The notes: generated by a model not told the origin, from the sequence alone. DNA of 64,000 nucleotides from CAG-390 sp964384555 (GCA_964384555.1 CAYLLA010000001.1:62001-126000); one strand, 5' to 3'; shown: positions 17,563 to 26,612, numbered from the stretch's first letter. Translations and numbers: made by a program.

Positions 17563-18216
17563 TTATGGGGTGATATCGAGGCTTTTGGCTCTGTCGCGTA
17601 GCTCTGCATTTCGCTTTGAATACACACAGCCGCAAAAGCTTTGGCGGTAAAGCCCGTACTCGCGGGATAGCTCTATCGAGCGCAGATATCCGCCGCGCTT
17701 TTTAAAATCCGATGGCAGGTAGCGCACACCAAACTCAACCTCAAGCTCCATGCCTATCTCGTTCAGCTTTTCGCAGTTTTTAAGCGGACTTATCGAAAGC
17801 GTTGTGCCAAAAAACTCAAAACCGTTCGCTTTTGCATATTCCGCCGCGCGGCGTAGGCGTAAGCGATAGCAAATAAAGCACCGCTCACCGCCCTCCGGCA
17901 GTGATTCCATCCCGCGCACCGCTTCGTAAAACACCTCCGGATCGTAGCGATCCTTTATAAGCTTCACGTCAAACTCGCGTGCCGTGTCGAACTTGCGTAT
18001 AAATCGCTCCTCTTCGTCGGCGCGTTTGTAAAATTCCTCGGCCGGGGAGATGTTGGGATTGTAATAAAGTACGGTAATGTCAAAATGCCGCGCAAGATAT
18101 TCAATACAATAGCTGCTGCATGGTGCGCAACAGCTGTGAAGCAAAAGGCGCGGGCGGCGGCCGCCGAGCGATGAGATCAGCCTATCAAGCTCCTTTTGAT
18201 AGTTCACCTTGTTCAT
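17563..18216 (-). CDS. queH: Epoxyqueuosine reductase QueH
   Basis: Non-cobalamin epoxyqueuosine reductase (DUF208) that performs the last step of queuosine formation in tRNA. The iron-sulfur and metal cysteines are visible: LLLHSCCAPCSSYC near residue 25, RCFICYRLRL near residue 110, and SFCGCVYS near residue 195. YYNPNISPAEEFYKR and GTTLSISPLKN are further family marks. Length 217 residues is normal. It is alone on its strand; no other queuosine gene is in the window. Confidence 0.94.
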   Translation of the reverse strand: MNKVNYQKELDRLISSLGGRRPRLLLHSCCAPCSSYCIEYLARHFDITVLYYNPNISPAEEFYKRADEEERFIRKFDTAREFDVKLIKDRYDPEVFYEAVRGMESLPEGGERCFICYRLRLRRAAEYAKANGFEFFGTTLSISPLKNCEKLNEIGMELEVEFGVRYLPSDFKKRGGYLRSIELSREYGLYRQSFCGCVYSKRNAELRDRAKSLDITP

Positions 18217-18283
18217 TTTAACAGTCCTCTCTTATTTATTGTGGCAGTATGTATGTCGTGTTAACGGATGGTGCAAAAGATCG

Positions 18284-18316
18284 GCCGGGGCAGTCAGCTA
18301 TTGCGACAACCCCGGC
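18284..18316. terminator. Hairpin upstream of queH and downstream of the CorC-type pair
   Basis: GCCGGGG (18284-18290) pairs with CCCCGGC (18310-18316). It can end the minus-strand CorC operon or lie in a queH leader; the T run is weak on the minus strand and better on the plus strand. Confidence 0.45.
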
Positions 18317-18318
18317 TC

Positions 18319-18351
18319 TTATTTTAGCTTTATTATAGCTTTATTTTAGCT
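18319..18351. repeat. Three tandem 11-bp repeats (TTATTTTAGCT)
   Basis: Three head-to-tail copies of TTATTTTAGCT, the middle one with a single change. The period is close to one helical turn, so the A/T tracts fall on one face. They lie about 100 bp upstream of queH. The minus strand of the middle copy contains TATAAT. Confidence 0.7.
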
Positions 18352-18400
18352 CGGAATATCTCGTTTCGTTGATATTGCGCAGACTCGGTCGGTCGCGATA

Positions 18401-19720
18401 TCAGTTATCGCCGCCGTCCTCATCCTCGTCCTCATCGTCTTCTCCTTCGGGAGCGCGATTGAGCACGGTAGTTATCTTTGTCACGCGCATGTCGTCCATT
18501 TCGGTAACGATAACATACAGCCGCCCATATGTAAAGCTGTCGCCAATATGCGGGTCGGCGTTAAGATTTTCCACTACCCAACCGCCAACGGTCGAGTATT
18601 CGCTTTCAAAATCGCGAGGAGTGTAGTCGATCTCATCAAAGAAATCGTATATATTTGCCTCGCCCAGGACCTCGTATGTATTGTCGCCGGTCTTTACGAT
18701 ATCCGTGACTATCTCATCGGATTCATCCCAAATATCTCCAACCAGCTCCTCAAGAATGTCCTCGATCGTAACAACGCCCATCGTGCCGCCAAACTCGTCT
18801 ATAACGATGGCAATGTGCGTGCGGCGGTCGCGCAGATGACGCAGCGCATCCGGCAGGTGCATTGCCTTGTGCAGGAAGCAGGGCTTCATCAGCATCGATC
18901 TTATCTCGGCATTCGGGTCATCCACCGCGGCGCGGTAGTACTGATTGAGGTACAAAACACCGATGATGTTATCTATGCTGTCCTCGTATACGGGGATACG
19001 AGAATATGTGGAATTTTCAATGGTCTCAATGATCGACTCGCGGTCGTCATCGATATCGATCGTTGTCAGGTCGATACGCGGGGTCATTACCTCATCTATC
19101 GTAGTTTCATGGAACTCAAGAGTAGATTGAAGCAGCTCACCCTGTGCCTCGTCGATAACGCCCTCCTCCTCGACTGTGTCGATGATGGAGGAAAGCTCCT
19201 CCTCGGTAACGCCGCTGGTCTTATCCTTGCCCCAAATGAATCGGAGCACCCACAAAAGACCCATAACTATGGCCACGGCGGGGGACAGAATGATCGTAAG
19301 GATGAGTACAGGCACCGAGATCCACAGTACAACGGTATCCGCATGCTGTTTGCACAGCAGCTTTGGCACTATCTCACCGAAGATAAGGACGATCACCGTC
19401 ATTACTATCGTTGAGAGTGTGGAGGCTATCGCATCGCCGCCGCTTATGTTTTTAAGCAGAGCGATGGCTATCGATGTTGCGGCCGTAGATGCGGCAATGT
19501 TGGCAAGGTTGTTGCCGATAAGTATTGCCGAAAGTGCTACAGTAAAGTGATCGCTTATCTTACTTGCAAGCTTTGCAAGCTTTGAACCGCTCTCCGCTCC
19601 CTTGCGCAGACGCATCTTGTTGGATGTGTTAAAGGATATCTCGCTTCCGGAGAAGAATGCGGAAAGTATAAGCATTAAAAGTATTATAAGACCGTATGTA
19701 ATATATTGTCCCGCACCCAT
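18401..19720 (-). CDS. CorC/HlyC-family membrane protein with CBS pair (second copy)
   Basis: A CNNM/DUF21 protein with four N-terminal membrane helices (within residues 1-150), a CBS pair (about residues 205-330, including the VIDEFGGTMGVVTIEDILEELV motif) and a C-terminal CorC_HlyC domain. It ends in a run of Asp and Glu. Such proteins are linked to magnesium or cobalt efflux or resistance. The start overlaps the stop of its upstream paralog by one base (TGATG). The two are clearly diverged duplicates acting side by side, possibly as a heterodimer. The precise ion is unknown. Confidence 0.9.
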   Translation of the reverse strand: MGAGQYITYGLIILLMLILSAFFSGSEISFNTSNKMRLRKGAESGSKLAKLASKISDHFTVALSAILIGNNLANIAASTAATSIAIALLKNISGGDAIASTLSTIVMTVIVLIFGEIVPKLLCKQHADTVVLWISVPVLILTIILSPAVAIVMGLLWVLRFIWGKDKTSGVTEEELSSIIDTVEEEGVIDEAQGELLQSTLEFHETTIDEVMTPRIDLTTIDIDDDRESIIETIENSTYSRIPVYEDSIDNIIGVLYLNQYYRAAVDDPNAEIRSMLMKPCFLHKAMHLPDALRHLRDRRTHIAIVIDEFGGTMGVVTIEDILEELVGDIWDESDEIVTDIVKTGDNTYEVLGEANIYDFFDEIDYTPRDFESEYSTVGGWVVENLNADPHIGDSFTYGRLYVIVTEMDDMRVTKITTVLNRAPEGEDDEDEDEDGGDN

Positions 19721-21033
19721 CAGTTGCTCACCTCCGCTGCAGTCTCCGCATCGGCGACTTCATTTTTATCATCGCTGTCATCGATGATACGGAATATAAG
19801 TCCGGTAACGCGGGTGTCGTTTACCTCGTCAACGCACACCTCTGTATCACCAAAGGTAAAGGTCTCGTCCTCCTCCGGGAGACGTCCGAAGTGCTCCTGC
19901 ACCCAAACGCCAACAGGCTGTGCGGAGGCACGCTCAGATCCATCGGGAAGTGTGATACCCATGCGTTCAAAAACATTTCCGAGTGTGAGCGTGGGGGATA
20001 CCAGGAAACGATTACCGCCGAGCTTGATAAAATCATCCTCAACGATATCCTCCTCGTCCCATATCTCACCAACCAGCTCCTCAAGAAAGTCCTCAATGGT
20101 AACTATGCCGCACACCCTATTATCCTGATCTCGTACTATGCCGAGATAGATCTTGTGCTGACGCATGGTGTCAAGCAACTCGTCAATATTGTCATTGCAG
20201 TTGACAAAATGCGGCTTCAGCATAACGGAACGCAGGTTGACTCGGCCGTCCTTAAGATAAGCACGCAAAAACTTTCTTATCGGCAACACACCAACAACAT
20301 TATCGATCCCGCCATCGCAAACAAGTATTCTTGAGTGCGGTATCGACTTTATGCGGGCTATCAGTTCCTCGTTTGAGATGGCGGCATCAACATATTGAAT
20401 GTCGTCGCGCATCGTCATAACATCGCGTGCACAGGTCTCGTCAAAGTCGAGCGCGGATTTGAGCATGTCGCTTTGCTCCTCGTTCATGACGCCCTGCTCC
20501 TCGGCGGTGTCGATTATCTCGTACAGTTCCTCCTCTGTAATGGAGGGCGCCTCCTCATGCTTGAACAGGCGTGAGAAGAAGGACGAGATCCAACCGAAGA
20601 AAGTTGCGAGCGGAAGGAGTATCTTCATCAACAGCTTCATCGAGGATGCCGTAAACAGCGCAACGCTGTCGGGACGATCGTTGGCAAAGCTCTTGGGGAT
20701 CATTTCGCTGAACAAAAAGACTATCCCGGTCGTGATGAAGGTACAAGCAAGCGTTGCGGCCTCGGACATCGTCTCCCCCTTGGCATCAAACCAGCGGGTG
20801 ACCTGCAGGGTCGAAACGGATGCGGCGGCAATATGCGTTATGTTTATACCTATCAGCAGGGTAGTAAGCGCCCTGTCAAAATTATTGGATACAAACATAG
20901 CATCCTTTGCCTTGCGGTTGCCGTTTTCGGCAAGATTTTTAATACGGATCTTGTTCATGGCGGAAAATGCGCTCTCTGCACAGGCAAAATATCCGCCCAA
21001 AACAACAAATAAAATAAAAATAGCGATCAGCAT
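19720..21033 (-). CDS. CorC/HlyC-family membrane protein with CBS pair (first copy)
   Basis: Same architecture as its downstream neighbour: N-terminal DUF21 membrane domain, two CBS domains, and a C-terminal transporter-associated domain. The CBS signature DNRVCGIVTIEDFLEELVGEIWDEED lies near residues 325-350 (motif quoted in two parts in this family: VCGIVTIEDFLEELV and GEIWDEED). N-terminal residues ACAESAFSAMNKIRI match the DUF21 start. 437 residues. It has a consensus promoter at 21139-21167 and leads the two-gene operon. Confidence 0.9.
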   Translation of the reverse strand: MLIAIFILFVVLGGYFACAESAFSAMNKIRIKNLAENGNRKAKDAMFVSNNFDRALTTLLIGINITHIAAASVSTLQVTRWFDAKGETMSEAATLACTFITTGIVFLFSEMIPKSFANDRPDSVALFTASSMKLLMKILLPLATFFGWISSFFSRLFKHEEAPSITEEELYEIIDTAEEQGVMNEEQSDMLKSALDFDETCARDVMTMRDDIQYVDAAISNEELIARIKSIPHSRILVCDGGIDNVVGVLPIRKFLRAYLKDGRVNLRSVMLKPHFVNCNDNIDELLDTMRQHKIYLGIVRDQDNRVCGIVTIEDFLEELVGEIWDEEDIVEDDFIKLGGNRFLVSPTLTLGNVFERMGITLPDGSERASAQPVGVWVQEHFGRLPEEDETFTFGDTEVCVDEVNDTRVTGLIFRIIDDSDDKNEVADAETAAEVSN

Positions 21034-21138
21034 AAACTGTCACCGTCCATTAGAAATACCATCTCCTTAATTTTTTATTCCGATCTTTTTGATCGAAGCT
21101 GCCAAGCGCCGCTCCGCATGCGGCACTGTTTACCTTCT

Positions 21139-21167
21139 ATTATATCTTATTACGCTGATTTTGTCAA
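21139..21167 (-). promoter_or_regulatory. Promoter of the tandem CorC-type genes
   Basis: Minus-strand TTGACA (21167-21162), a 17-bp spacer, TATAAT (21144-21139): a full consensus, about 105 bases before the start codon. Confidence 0.85.
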
Positions 21168-21257
21168 TCTATTTTCGTCAAAAATGCAAAAAAACCTTTG
21201 GAGGGCACAAAAAAATCGGCATTGTGTCGATAAAAAGCTAAAAAAGTCCGCCGACCG

Positions 21258-21286
21258 TTTACAAATGCATTTTAATATGATATAAT
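21258..21286 (+). promoter_or_regulatory. Promoter of dxs
   Basis: TTTACA (21258-21263), a 17-bp spacer, TATAAT (21281-21286) preceded by TGA. The predicted transcription start near 21293 lies after the upstream in-frame ATG at 21290, so the ATG at 21314 must be used. Confidence 0.85.
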
Positions 21287-21313
21287 AATATGAATAAAAA
21301 AGCGGAGGACGTT

Positions 21314-23242
21314 ATGGGCGGTACTGAAAAGGATAAAAAATCGAATATACTTGATAGCGTGCGCTCACCGGGCGATCTTCGCGAAATGGACGATGCAACG
21401 CTTGATGCACTGGCGGAGGAGATCCGCCGTAGGCTGGTCACCACCATCACCGATGGCGAGGGCTGCCTCGGCATGGGCGGTCATCTTGCATCAAATCTCG
21501 GTGTTGTGGAGCTGACGCTGGCGCTTCACCGAGTGTTTGACAGCCCCCGCGACCATATCATTTGGGATGTGGGGCATCAAAGCTATGTGCATAAGCTCTT
21601 GACCGGTCGCGCCGACCGTTTTGATACTTTGCGCACACCGGGCGGCCTCTCGGGATTTACAAAGCGCTCGGAAAGTCCGCATGATCCGTTCGGGGCAGGG
21701 CACAGCTCCACCTCACTCTCCGCCGCGCTCGGAATCGCCCGCGCCGAAAAGCTTCGCGGCTCGGACGGCTACACCATAGCCGTTATCGGGGACGGCGCAT
21801 TTACCGGCGGCATGATACAGGAGGCGCTAAATAACTGCGAGAACACAAAGGGCCTGCGCCTGATCATAATCATAAACGAAAACGAAATGTCGATATCGCG
21901 CAATATCGGCAGCTTTGCAAAAAGCATATCCCGCATACGCAACCGCCCGAGCTATTTCAGGACCAAGGCGGCAACAAGGCATATTCTTTCCGCTCTGCCG
22001 CTTGTCGGCCGACCGCTCGTTCGCGGTATAACAAAGCTCAAAAAAGGGGTAAAGGATCTCATCTACGGCTCAAGCTATTTTGAAGACTTGGGACTTTACT
22101 ATCTCGGCCCGATAGACGGCAACGACCGCGCCGAGCTTGAGCTGGTGCTGGGCGAGGCCAAAAAGTTTGACGAGAGCGTTGTTTTGCATATAAAAACTCA
22201 AAAAGGGCGCGGCTATGAGCCGGCGGAGCGAGACCCCGGCCGATACCACTCGGTAGCGGCGCGTGGCGCATCTCCCGGCGGCGGCTTTTCCCGCGAGTTC
22301 GGTCGCCTGATAGTTGATGCGGCAACAGGGGACGGTCGCGTGTGCGCCATCACCGCGGCAATGAGCTACGGTACCGGGCTTGAGAATTTCAGAAAGCTCT
22401 TTCCCACACGCTTTTTTGATGTTGGAATAGCCGAGGAGCACGCCGTGACCTTTGCGGCAGGTCTGGCCGCGGGAGGCATGCGGCCGGTGGCGGCGATATA
22501 TTCGACCTTTCTTCAGCGCGCGTATGACAATATCCTGCATGATGCCGCGCTTCAGGATCTGCCGCTTTTGCTTTGCATCGACCGCGCGGGTCTTTCCGTG
22601 GGTGACGGTGCAACGCACCACGGTATATTTGATGTTGCGTTTTTGTCCTCGATCCCCGGCGTGACGATATACACGCCCGCGACCTATGATGCACTGCGCA
22701 TGAGCTTTTCCGCCGCGCTTCGGGACGGCGGCACGGTAGCCATCAGATACCCCAATGCCGTGGAGAGCGAAACCGTCAAGGCTTTGTTTTATCCGGGCGG
22801 CGCACCGGATACGCCGAGCGTGCGGTGGGCATTTCCAAATGCCGATGGCAAAACCGAGCCGGAGGTGGTGCTGGCAGTCCACGGGCGAATGGCAGAGGAG
22901 GCGATAGAGATATCCCGCCGCCTTACCGCCGCAGGACATAGCTGTGGGCTGATCCTTTGCGAATATATAAAGCCATACAAAAAGCTTGCAGCGGAGGTAT
23001 CTGCCTATCTGACGAGCGGCGTGCGGCTTTTTGTAACACTTGAGGAGGAGATACGCTCCGGCGGCTTTGGCATGAATCTTTGTGATGCGCTTGAGGCGTG
23101 TGGTGCAATGGGTGATCGCCAAAAGCTGATAATAGCAACAGACGATACTTTTGCTACCCCCGCCGCAGGGCAAACGGTATACGAGGCCGCGGGAGTTGAC
23201 ACCGAGCACGCCGTCCGCCTTATCACGGATAAGCTTGGATGA
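21314..23242 (+). CDS. dxs: 1-deoxy-D-xylulose-5-phosphate synthase
   Basis: Thiamine-diphosphate enzyme that makes DXP from pyruvate and glyceraldehyde 3-phosphate, the first step of the MEP pathway. Motifs include WDVGHQSYVHKLLTGR, the TPP-binding GDGAFTGGMIQEALNN near residue 160, GIAEEHAVTFAAGLA in the pyrimidine-binding domain, and DRAGLSVGDGATHHG. The start at 21314 has GCGGAGG seven bases upstream and lies just inside the predicted transcript. 642 residues. In many Firmicutes dxs sits between ispA and tlyA; here it stands alone with its own promoter and terminator. Confidence 0.97.
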   Translation: MGGTEKDKKSNILDSVRSPGDLREMDDATLDALAEEIRRRLVTTITDGEGCLGMGGHLASNLGVVELTLALHRVFDSPRDHIIWDVGHQSYVHKLLTGRADRFDTLRTPGGLSGFTKRSESPHDPFGAGHSSTSLSAALGIARAEKLRGSDGYTIAVIGDGAFTGGMIQEALNNCENTKGLRLIIIINENEMSISRNIGSFAKSISRIRNRPSYFRTKAATRHILSALPLVGRPLVRGITKLKKGVKDLIYGSSYFEDLGLYYLGPIDGNDRAELELVLGEAKKFDESVVLHIKTQKGRGYEPAERDPGRYHSVAARGASPGGGFSREFGRLIVDAATGDGRVCAITAAMSYGTGLENFRKLFPTRFFDVGIAEEHAVTFAAGLAAGGMRPVAAIYSTFLQRAYDNILHDAALQDLPLLLCIDRAGLSVGDGATHHGIFDVAFLSSIPGVTIYTPATYDALRMSFSAALRDGGTVAIRYPNAVESETVKALFYPGGAPDTPSVRWAFPNADGKTEPEVVLAVHGRMAEEAIEISRRLTAAGHSCGLILCEYIKPYKKLAAEVSAYLTSGVRLFVTLEEEIRSGGFGMNLCDALEACGAMGDRQKLIIATDDTFATPAAGQTVYEAAGVDTEHAVRLITDKLG

Positions 23243-23276
23243 GCTGCCCGCGCACGAAAAAACAAAATAAAAAGGC

Positions 23277-23318
23277 ATCGGCCTGTCGGAGCTTGCACCC
23301 CGACAGGCCGATTTTTTT
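23277..23318 (+). terminator. Terminator of dxs, bidirectional
   Basis: A 13-bp perfect stem (23277-23289 with 23300-23312) is followed by seven T on the plus strand. On the minus strand a T run also follows, so it can end the DUF11 gene as well. Confidence 0.92.
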
Positions 23319-23382
23319 GAAATTACTTCATTATAAATAATATAATATTAAAGTGTCACGACAAAGGATCGACCGCCCACCA

Positions 23383-24234
23383 TCACACCGTGCCGCTTAT
23401 AACAAGGGTCGCGGTGCCGGGAGTTGTCGTCCATGTGCCGTTTGCGTTTTGTGCATAGGTCGCACCGGGTACGGTTATCTGCCCCGCGATCGTCGCAAAA
23501 ACGCCTGTTGCGGCATCATAGGTGTAGTTAGTCCCCGCCGCCCACGGATCGCCGTCAAAGGTCACGGTGATGGGGTCAAGCTTTGGCGAGAATGTGTCGC
23601 TCAGCACCACGCCAGCGGCGGCATCGGCGGCCACACTGCCAAGGTTTTCAATAACAAAGGTGTAGGTCAGCTGTCCGTTTTCACTGACGGAGGTGGGGGA
23701 GAGCGATTTGCTTATTCCAAGCTCGGTGCGCGGCTCGGCACCTATCGTCACCGCGGCGGTAAGCGGCTCTGTAAGCCCGCCGCCGTTTATTGTTGCCGTG
23801 TTGGTGATGGTCGCCTCAATGCCCAGCGGCGCATACTCGGTCGCCGTTGCCTCGTATATGAGGATGGCATTCCCGCCCGCAGGTACACTTATGCCGCTTA
23901 TGGCGAGCGGCGGCGCGGCGGCAACGGTCGGCGCGGTCTGCAAAACTCCGTTTACATAGTAGCGCAGTGACCCCGCGGTATATGCAAGCGGATAAACAGT
24001 CCCGCCGCCGTAGGTGTAGCCGCCAAGATCATCGGTAACCGTCAGCCCTCCAAGTGCCGTGGTTCCGCTGTTGACAAGGGATATCACATATGTCAGGCGG
24101 TCGCCGGCAGAATAACCGCCGGAGAGCACATTTTTTGCGGCGGAGAGGGTTTCGATAAGCTCGCCGGTCACGGTGTTGGAGTCTCTTGTGATGCCGTTGT
24201 AGGAGAGCGTTGCGAAATTTGTAAATCTTGCCAT
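23383..24234 (-). CDS. DUF11 repeat-domain protein
   Basis: A 283-residue protein starting MARFTNFATLSYNG with two or more DUF11-type beta-sandwich repeats, seen as YVISLVNSGTTALGGLTVTDDL and YTFVIENLGSVAADAAAGVVLSD. DUF11 domains occur in surface or extracellular proteins, but there is no signal peptide, membrane segment or sorting motif here. Short stand-alone proteins with this N-terminus occur in Clostridia; their location and role are unknown to me. The mRNA leader folds into a long hairpin that hides the ribosome-binding site (24242-24297), so translation is probably controlled. Confidence 0.85.
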   Translation of the reverse strand: MARFTNFATLSYNGITRDSNTVTGELIETLSAAKNVLSGGYSAGDRLTYVISLVNSGTTALGGLTVTDDLGGYTYGGGTVYPLAYTAGSLRYYVNGVLQTAPTVAAAPPLAISGISVPAGGNAILIYEATATEYAPLGIEATITNTATINGGGLTEPLTAAVTIGAEPRTELGISKSLSPTSVSENGQLTYTFVIENLGSVAADAAAGVVLSDTFSPKLDPITVTFDGDPWAAGTNYTYDAATGVFATIAGQITVPGATYAQNANGTWTTTPGTATLVISGTV

Positions 24235-24241
24235 TATAAAA

Positions 24242-24297
24242 ACTCCTTTTTGCTTTTTCTGTTTGGGGTCCCCATAACAGAATACGCAAAAAGGAGT
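24242..24297 (-). promoter_or_regulatory. Ribosome-binding-site-sequestering hairpin before the DUF11 gene
   Basis: A 12-bp perfect inverted repeat pairs 24242-24253 with 24286-24297. An inner 7-bp stem (24257-24263 with 24276-24282) and a GGG/CCC tip continue the helix. On the minus-strand mRNA the 3' arm contains AAAAAGGAGT, the only Shine-Dalgarno sequence, ending 8 bases before the ATG; the 5' arm is its complement. No T run follows, so a terminator is unlikely. Confidence 0.8.
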
Positions 24298-24338
24298 AAT
24301 TTTGTGAGTGTTATCGGCGATCTTTGATCGCCCGGGTC

Positions 24339-26405
24339 TTATTTTGTCAGCGCAGGCTCTTTCTTCTCTGATGCTTCTTCGGTTTCCGCCTCCGATTTTT
24401 CTTCTGCCTCTGCCTCCGGTACTGCCTCGGTCTCGGTCTCTGTGTCTGCCAAGATGTCTCCGTCGTCCTTGTCGGCAGACTCCGCAACGGCTGCTGCATC
24501 GGTAGAGTTGTCCTCAACAGCCTTGCCCGCGGCGCGTTTCTTCTTTTGCGCGGCAACTACCGCCACCGCACCGCCGGATACCAGCACTACCGCCGCGGCG
24601 ATGGCCGCTATCGGCCATATCTCCCCGCCGTCCGGCTCCGTCGGCTCCGTCTCCGGCGGCGCTTCGGTCTCCGGTGCTTCTGTTACCGGAGGCTCGGGGT
24701 CCACGTGGTTCGTCAGCGTGTAAAATGCAACATTATGCACCATGTATTTTTTATCCGGCTGTGTGTAGGCGGTAAGGAACACCTCGCCGTTATAATACAG
24801 CTCGCGCAGATCCACCTTAACTACATTGCGTATCTCAAAGCTTCCGCGCGCATCCGTCATTGCAACGTGACCGAGATCTGCCGTAAAGTTCTCCTCCGCG
24901 CCACCGCCTCCATACGGCGCATCGGCAGAGGAGACAAGACCTATGACGGATCTTTTGCCGCATGCAAGGCAGTCAAATTTTGAGTCTGTTGAGTATTCTA
25001 TCAGTGCATAGTCGTATTTTGTGAGATCCCATTCGCCAAGGGAGAGCGTGTAGCCCTCGTCCCCCATGAATACCCGCCATGAGATATTGCTGATCGTGTA
25101 GTTTTTGCGCAGCCCCTTTTGCGGGAAGAGCGACTCCATATCAACGATGTCATAGGATGCCACATTTTTGCCCTCAAGTGCGGATGTGTTGCTCAGCTCC
25201 GAGCCGTCTGGTGCGGGACATGCCGTGTCGGGCATCCCCTCAAATACCGGAATGGTAAAGTGGTACGCCACATCAAGCAGACCGTTTTCCTTGTAGGACT
25301 TATAAAACTGCGAGGCACGTCCGGTACTGCCGTGCAGGCTCTGCATGTACTGCCCCCAGAAATTGCGGGAGGAGCGCGGGTCTACATTGAATTTTTGAAA
25401 ATAAAATGTGCTTTGGTAATCACCTATGTAGCGGCTTGTGGCGGCATACGCACCGCCCCAAAGCGCCTTCCAACGTGTGTTCCAAGCACCCGAGCCGCCC
25501 CACGCCTCTTTCATTGAATCGGTGCCCTTTTGCGCCTCCTTCATGCCACCGAGATATATCGAGAAATATCCCGTGCCGGATGCGCCTATGTTAAAATAGT
25601 TGTAGTAGCCGTTGTAGGCTTTAAGACTGTCCTCTGTGTGCCCGGAGGTCGGCGCTTTAATGGGACTGCCCTTTTCGTCATTCCCGGTGTATTTGCCGGA
25701 GTAGTAATACCACAGCTTGTCGCCGCACTCGCCGGATATTAGGGGGCTGGTCCCATTTGTGCCTTGCTCACTGCGCACCACCGTTGCAAGATATACCGGG
25801 TTGGCATCTATCGCGCGGCCAAGCTCCATAAAGAACTCGGCGTATGTCATATTACTGTAGATGTCATCAAGCTTTGCGTTCTCCATAAAAGTTCCGCGGC
25901 AGACCGCCTCCACGGCGCTCATTGAAACATTTTCACTGTAGCGGAGATCGTAAAATTGAAATATCTGCTCCTCGGTCAAAAAGTTGCGCGGGTCCATCAT
26001 GTATTTCACCGCGTTTTTGGAGGCCTGATACCAACCGGAATCATATACCTTGGGGTTTGAAAAATTGCGCATTTCAAAGTTTGCGCCGCCGCGCCCCACA
26101 AGATTGCGGTTTTCGCTTGCATCATGCTCCTGATAGAGTACATAATCCCACGTGTAGGCATCCTTACCCGCCGTGCGTGACATTGCGGTGATATCAAGTG
26201 CCTCAAATGTCCAGTCGGGGTGCTTTTTGTGCAGGTAAATAAGACTGTTGGTGTATGATTTGGGAAAACCCGCCGCGATCAGTTCCTCCCTGTAGGCCTC
26301 GTCCGCCGCATTGCTGCCGAAAGCCGAGCAAACAGACATACCGCCGAGCGTAAATAAAAATGCCATTACAGCGCATACCGTCCTTTTAAGTATCAGTTTT
26401 TTCAT
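24339..26405 (-). CDS. Secreted, membrane-anchored N-acetylglucosaminidase-like protein
   Basis: A signal peptide starts MKKLILKRTVCAVMAFLF. An N-terminal region with SLIYLHKKHPDWTFEALDI is found in clostridial cell-wall glucosaminidases. The GH73-like catalytic core (about residues 110-350) includes DPRNFLTEEQIFQFYDLRY and the likely catalytic Glu in VVRSEQGTNG. A beta-rich region follows, then a Pro/Glu/Thr linker, a single membrane helix WPIAAIAAAVVLVSGGAVAVV near residue 610, and a long acidic Glu/Ala tail. It probably hydrolyses peptidoglycan at the surface. The ATG at 26405 with GAAAGGACGG is preferred to one at 26444. 688 residues. Confidence 0.85.
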   Translation of the reverse strand: MKKLILKRTVCAVMAFLFTLGGMSVCSAFGSNAADEAYREELIAAGFPKSYTNSLIYLHKKHPDWTFEALDITAMSRTAGKDAYTWDYVLYQEHDASENRNLVGRGGANFEMRNFSNPKVYDSGWYQASKNAVKYMMDPRNFLTEEQIFQFYDLRYSENVSMSAVEAVCRGTFMENAKLDDIYSNMTYAEFFMELGRAIDANPVYLATVVRSEQGTNGTSPLISGECGDKLWYYYSGKYTGNDEKGSPIKAPTSGHTEDSLKAYNGYYNYFNIGASGTGYFSIYLGGMKEAQKGTDSMKEAWGGSGAWNTRWKALWGGAYAATSRYIGDYQSTFYFQKFNVDPRSSRNFWGQYMQSLHGSTGRASQFYKSYKENGLLDVAYHFTIPVFEGMPDTACPAPDGSELSNTSALEGKNVASYDIVDMESLFPQKGLRKNYTISNISWRVFMGDEGYTLSLGEWDLTKYDYALIEYSTDSKFDCLACGKRSVIGLVSSADAPYGGGGAEENFTADLGHVAMTDARGSFEIRNVVKVDLRELYYNGEVFLTAYTQPDKKYMVHNVAFYTLTNHVDPEPPVTEAPETEAPPETEPTEPDGGEIWPIAAIAAAVVLVSGGAVAVVAAQKKKRAAGKAVEDNSTDAAAVAESADKDDGDILADTETETEAVPEAEAEEKSEAETEEASEKKEPALTK

Positions 26406-26448
26406 TAATATTACCGTCCTTTCGCGTGCGCATATACACACCATTCAC

Positions 26449-26477
26449 ATTATATCAAAAAAAACGCTCCATGGCAA
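26449..26477 (-). promoter_or_regulatory. Promoter of the glucosaminidase gene
   Basis: Minus-strand TTGCCA (26477-26472), a 17-bp spacer, TATAAT (26454-26449) preceded by TGA. Confidence 0.7.
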
Positions 26478-26583
26478 TAGCATACGGGCGATTTTTTGTT
26501 GCAAATGATCATTTTATGCATAACGGTGGTGTCCAAAGTGTAGTTTTTAAACAAATCTTAAAACTTTTTTTGTTCGTAAAGTA

Positions 26584-26612
26584 TTGACAGTTATGCATTT
26601 AGGTGATACAAT
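26584..26612 (+). promoter_or_regulatory. Strong promoter of the leader-peptide unit
   Basis: TTGACA (26584-26589), a 17-bp spacer, TACAAT (26607-26612) preceded by TGA. This is one of the best promoters in the window. The transcript would start at about 26619, some 60 bases before the leader ORF. Confidence 0.88.

Noticed and set aside
18217..18316. PreQ1 riboswitch upstream of queH
   Set aside because: The GC hairpin lacks the conserved CUAG/ACCC loop and A-rich tail of the preQ1 classes that I know.
18319..18351. CRISPR-like repeat array
   Set aside because: The 11-bp units are directly adjacent with no spacers, and no cas gene is present.
22070..23278. 402-codon ORF antisense to dxs
   Set aside because: It is a mirror frame of a GC-biased gene; dxs on the plus strand has all catalytic motifs.
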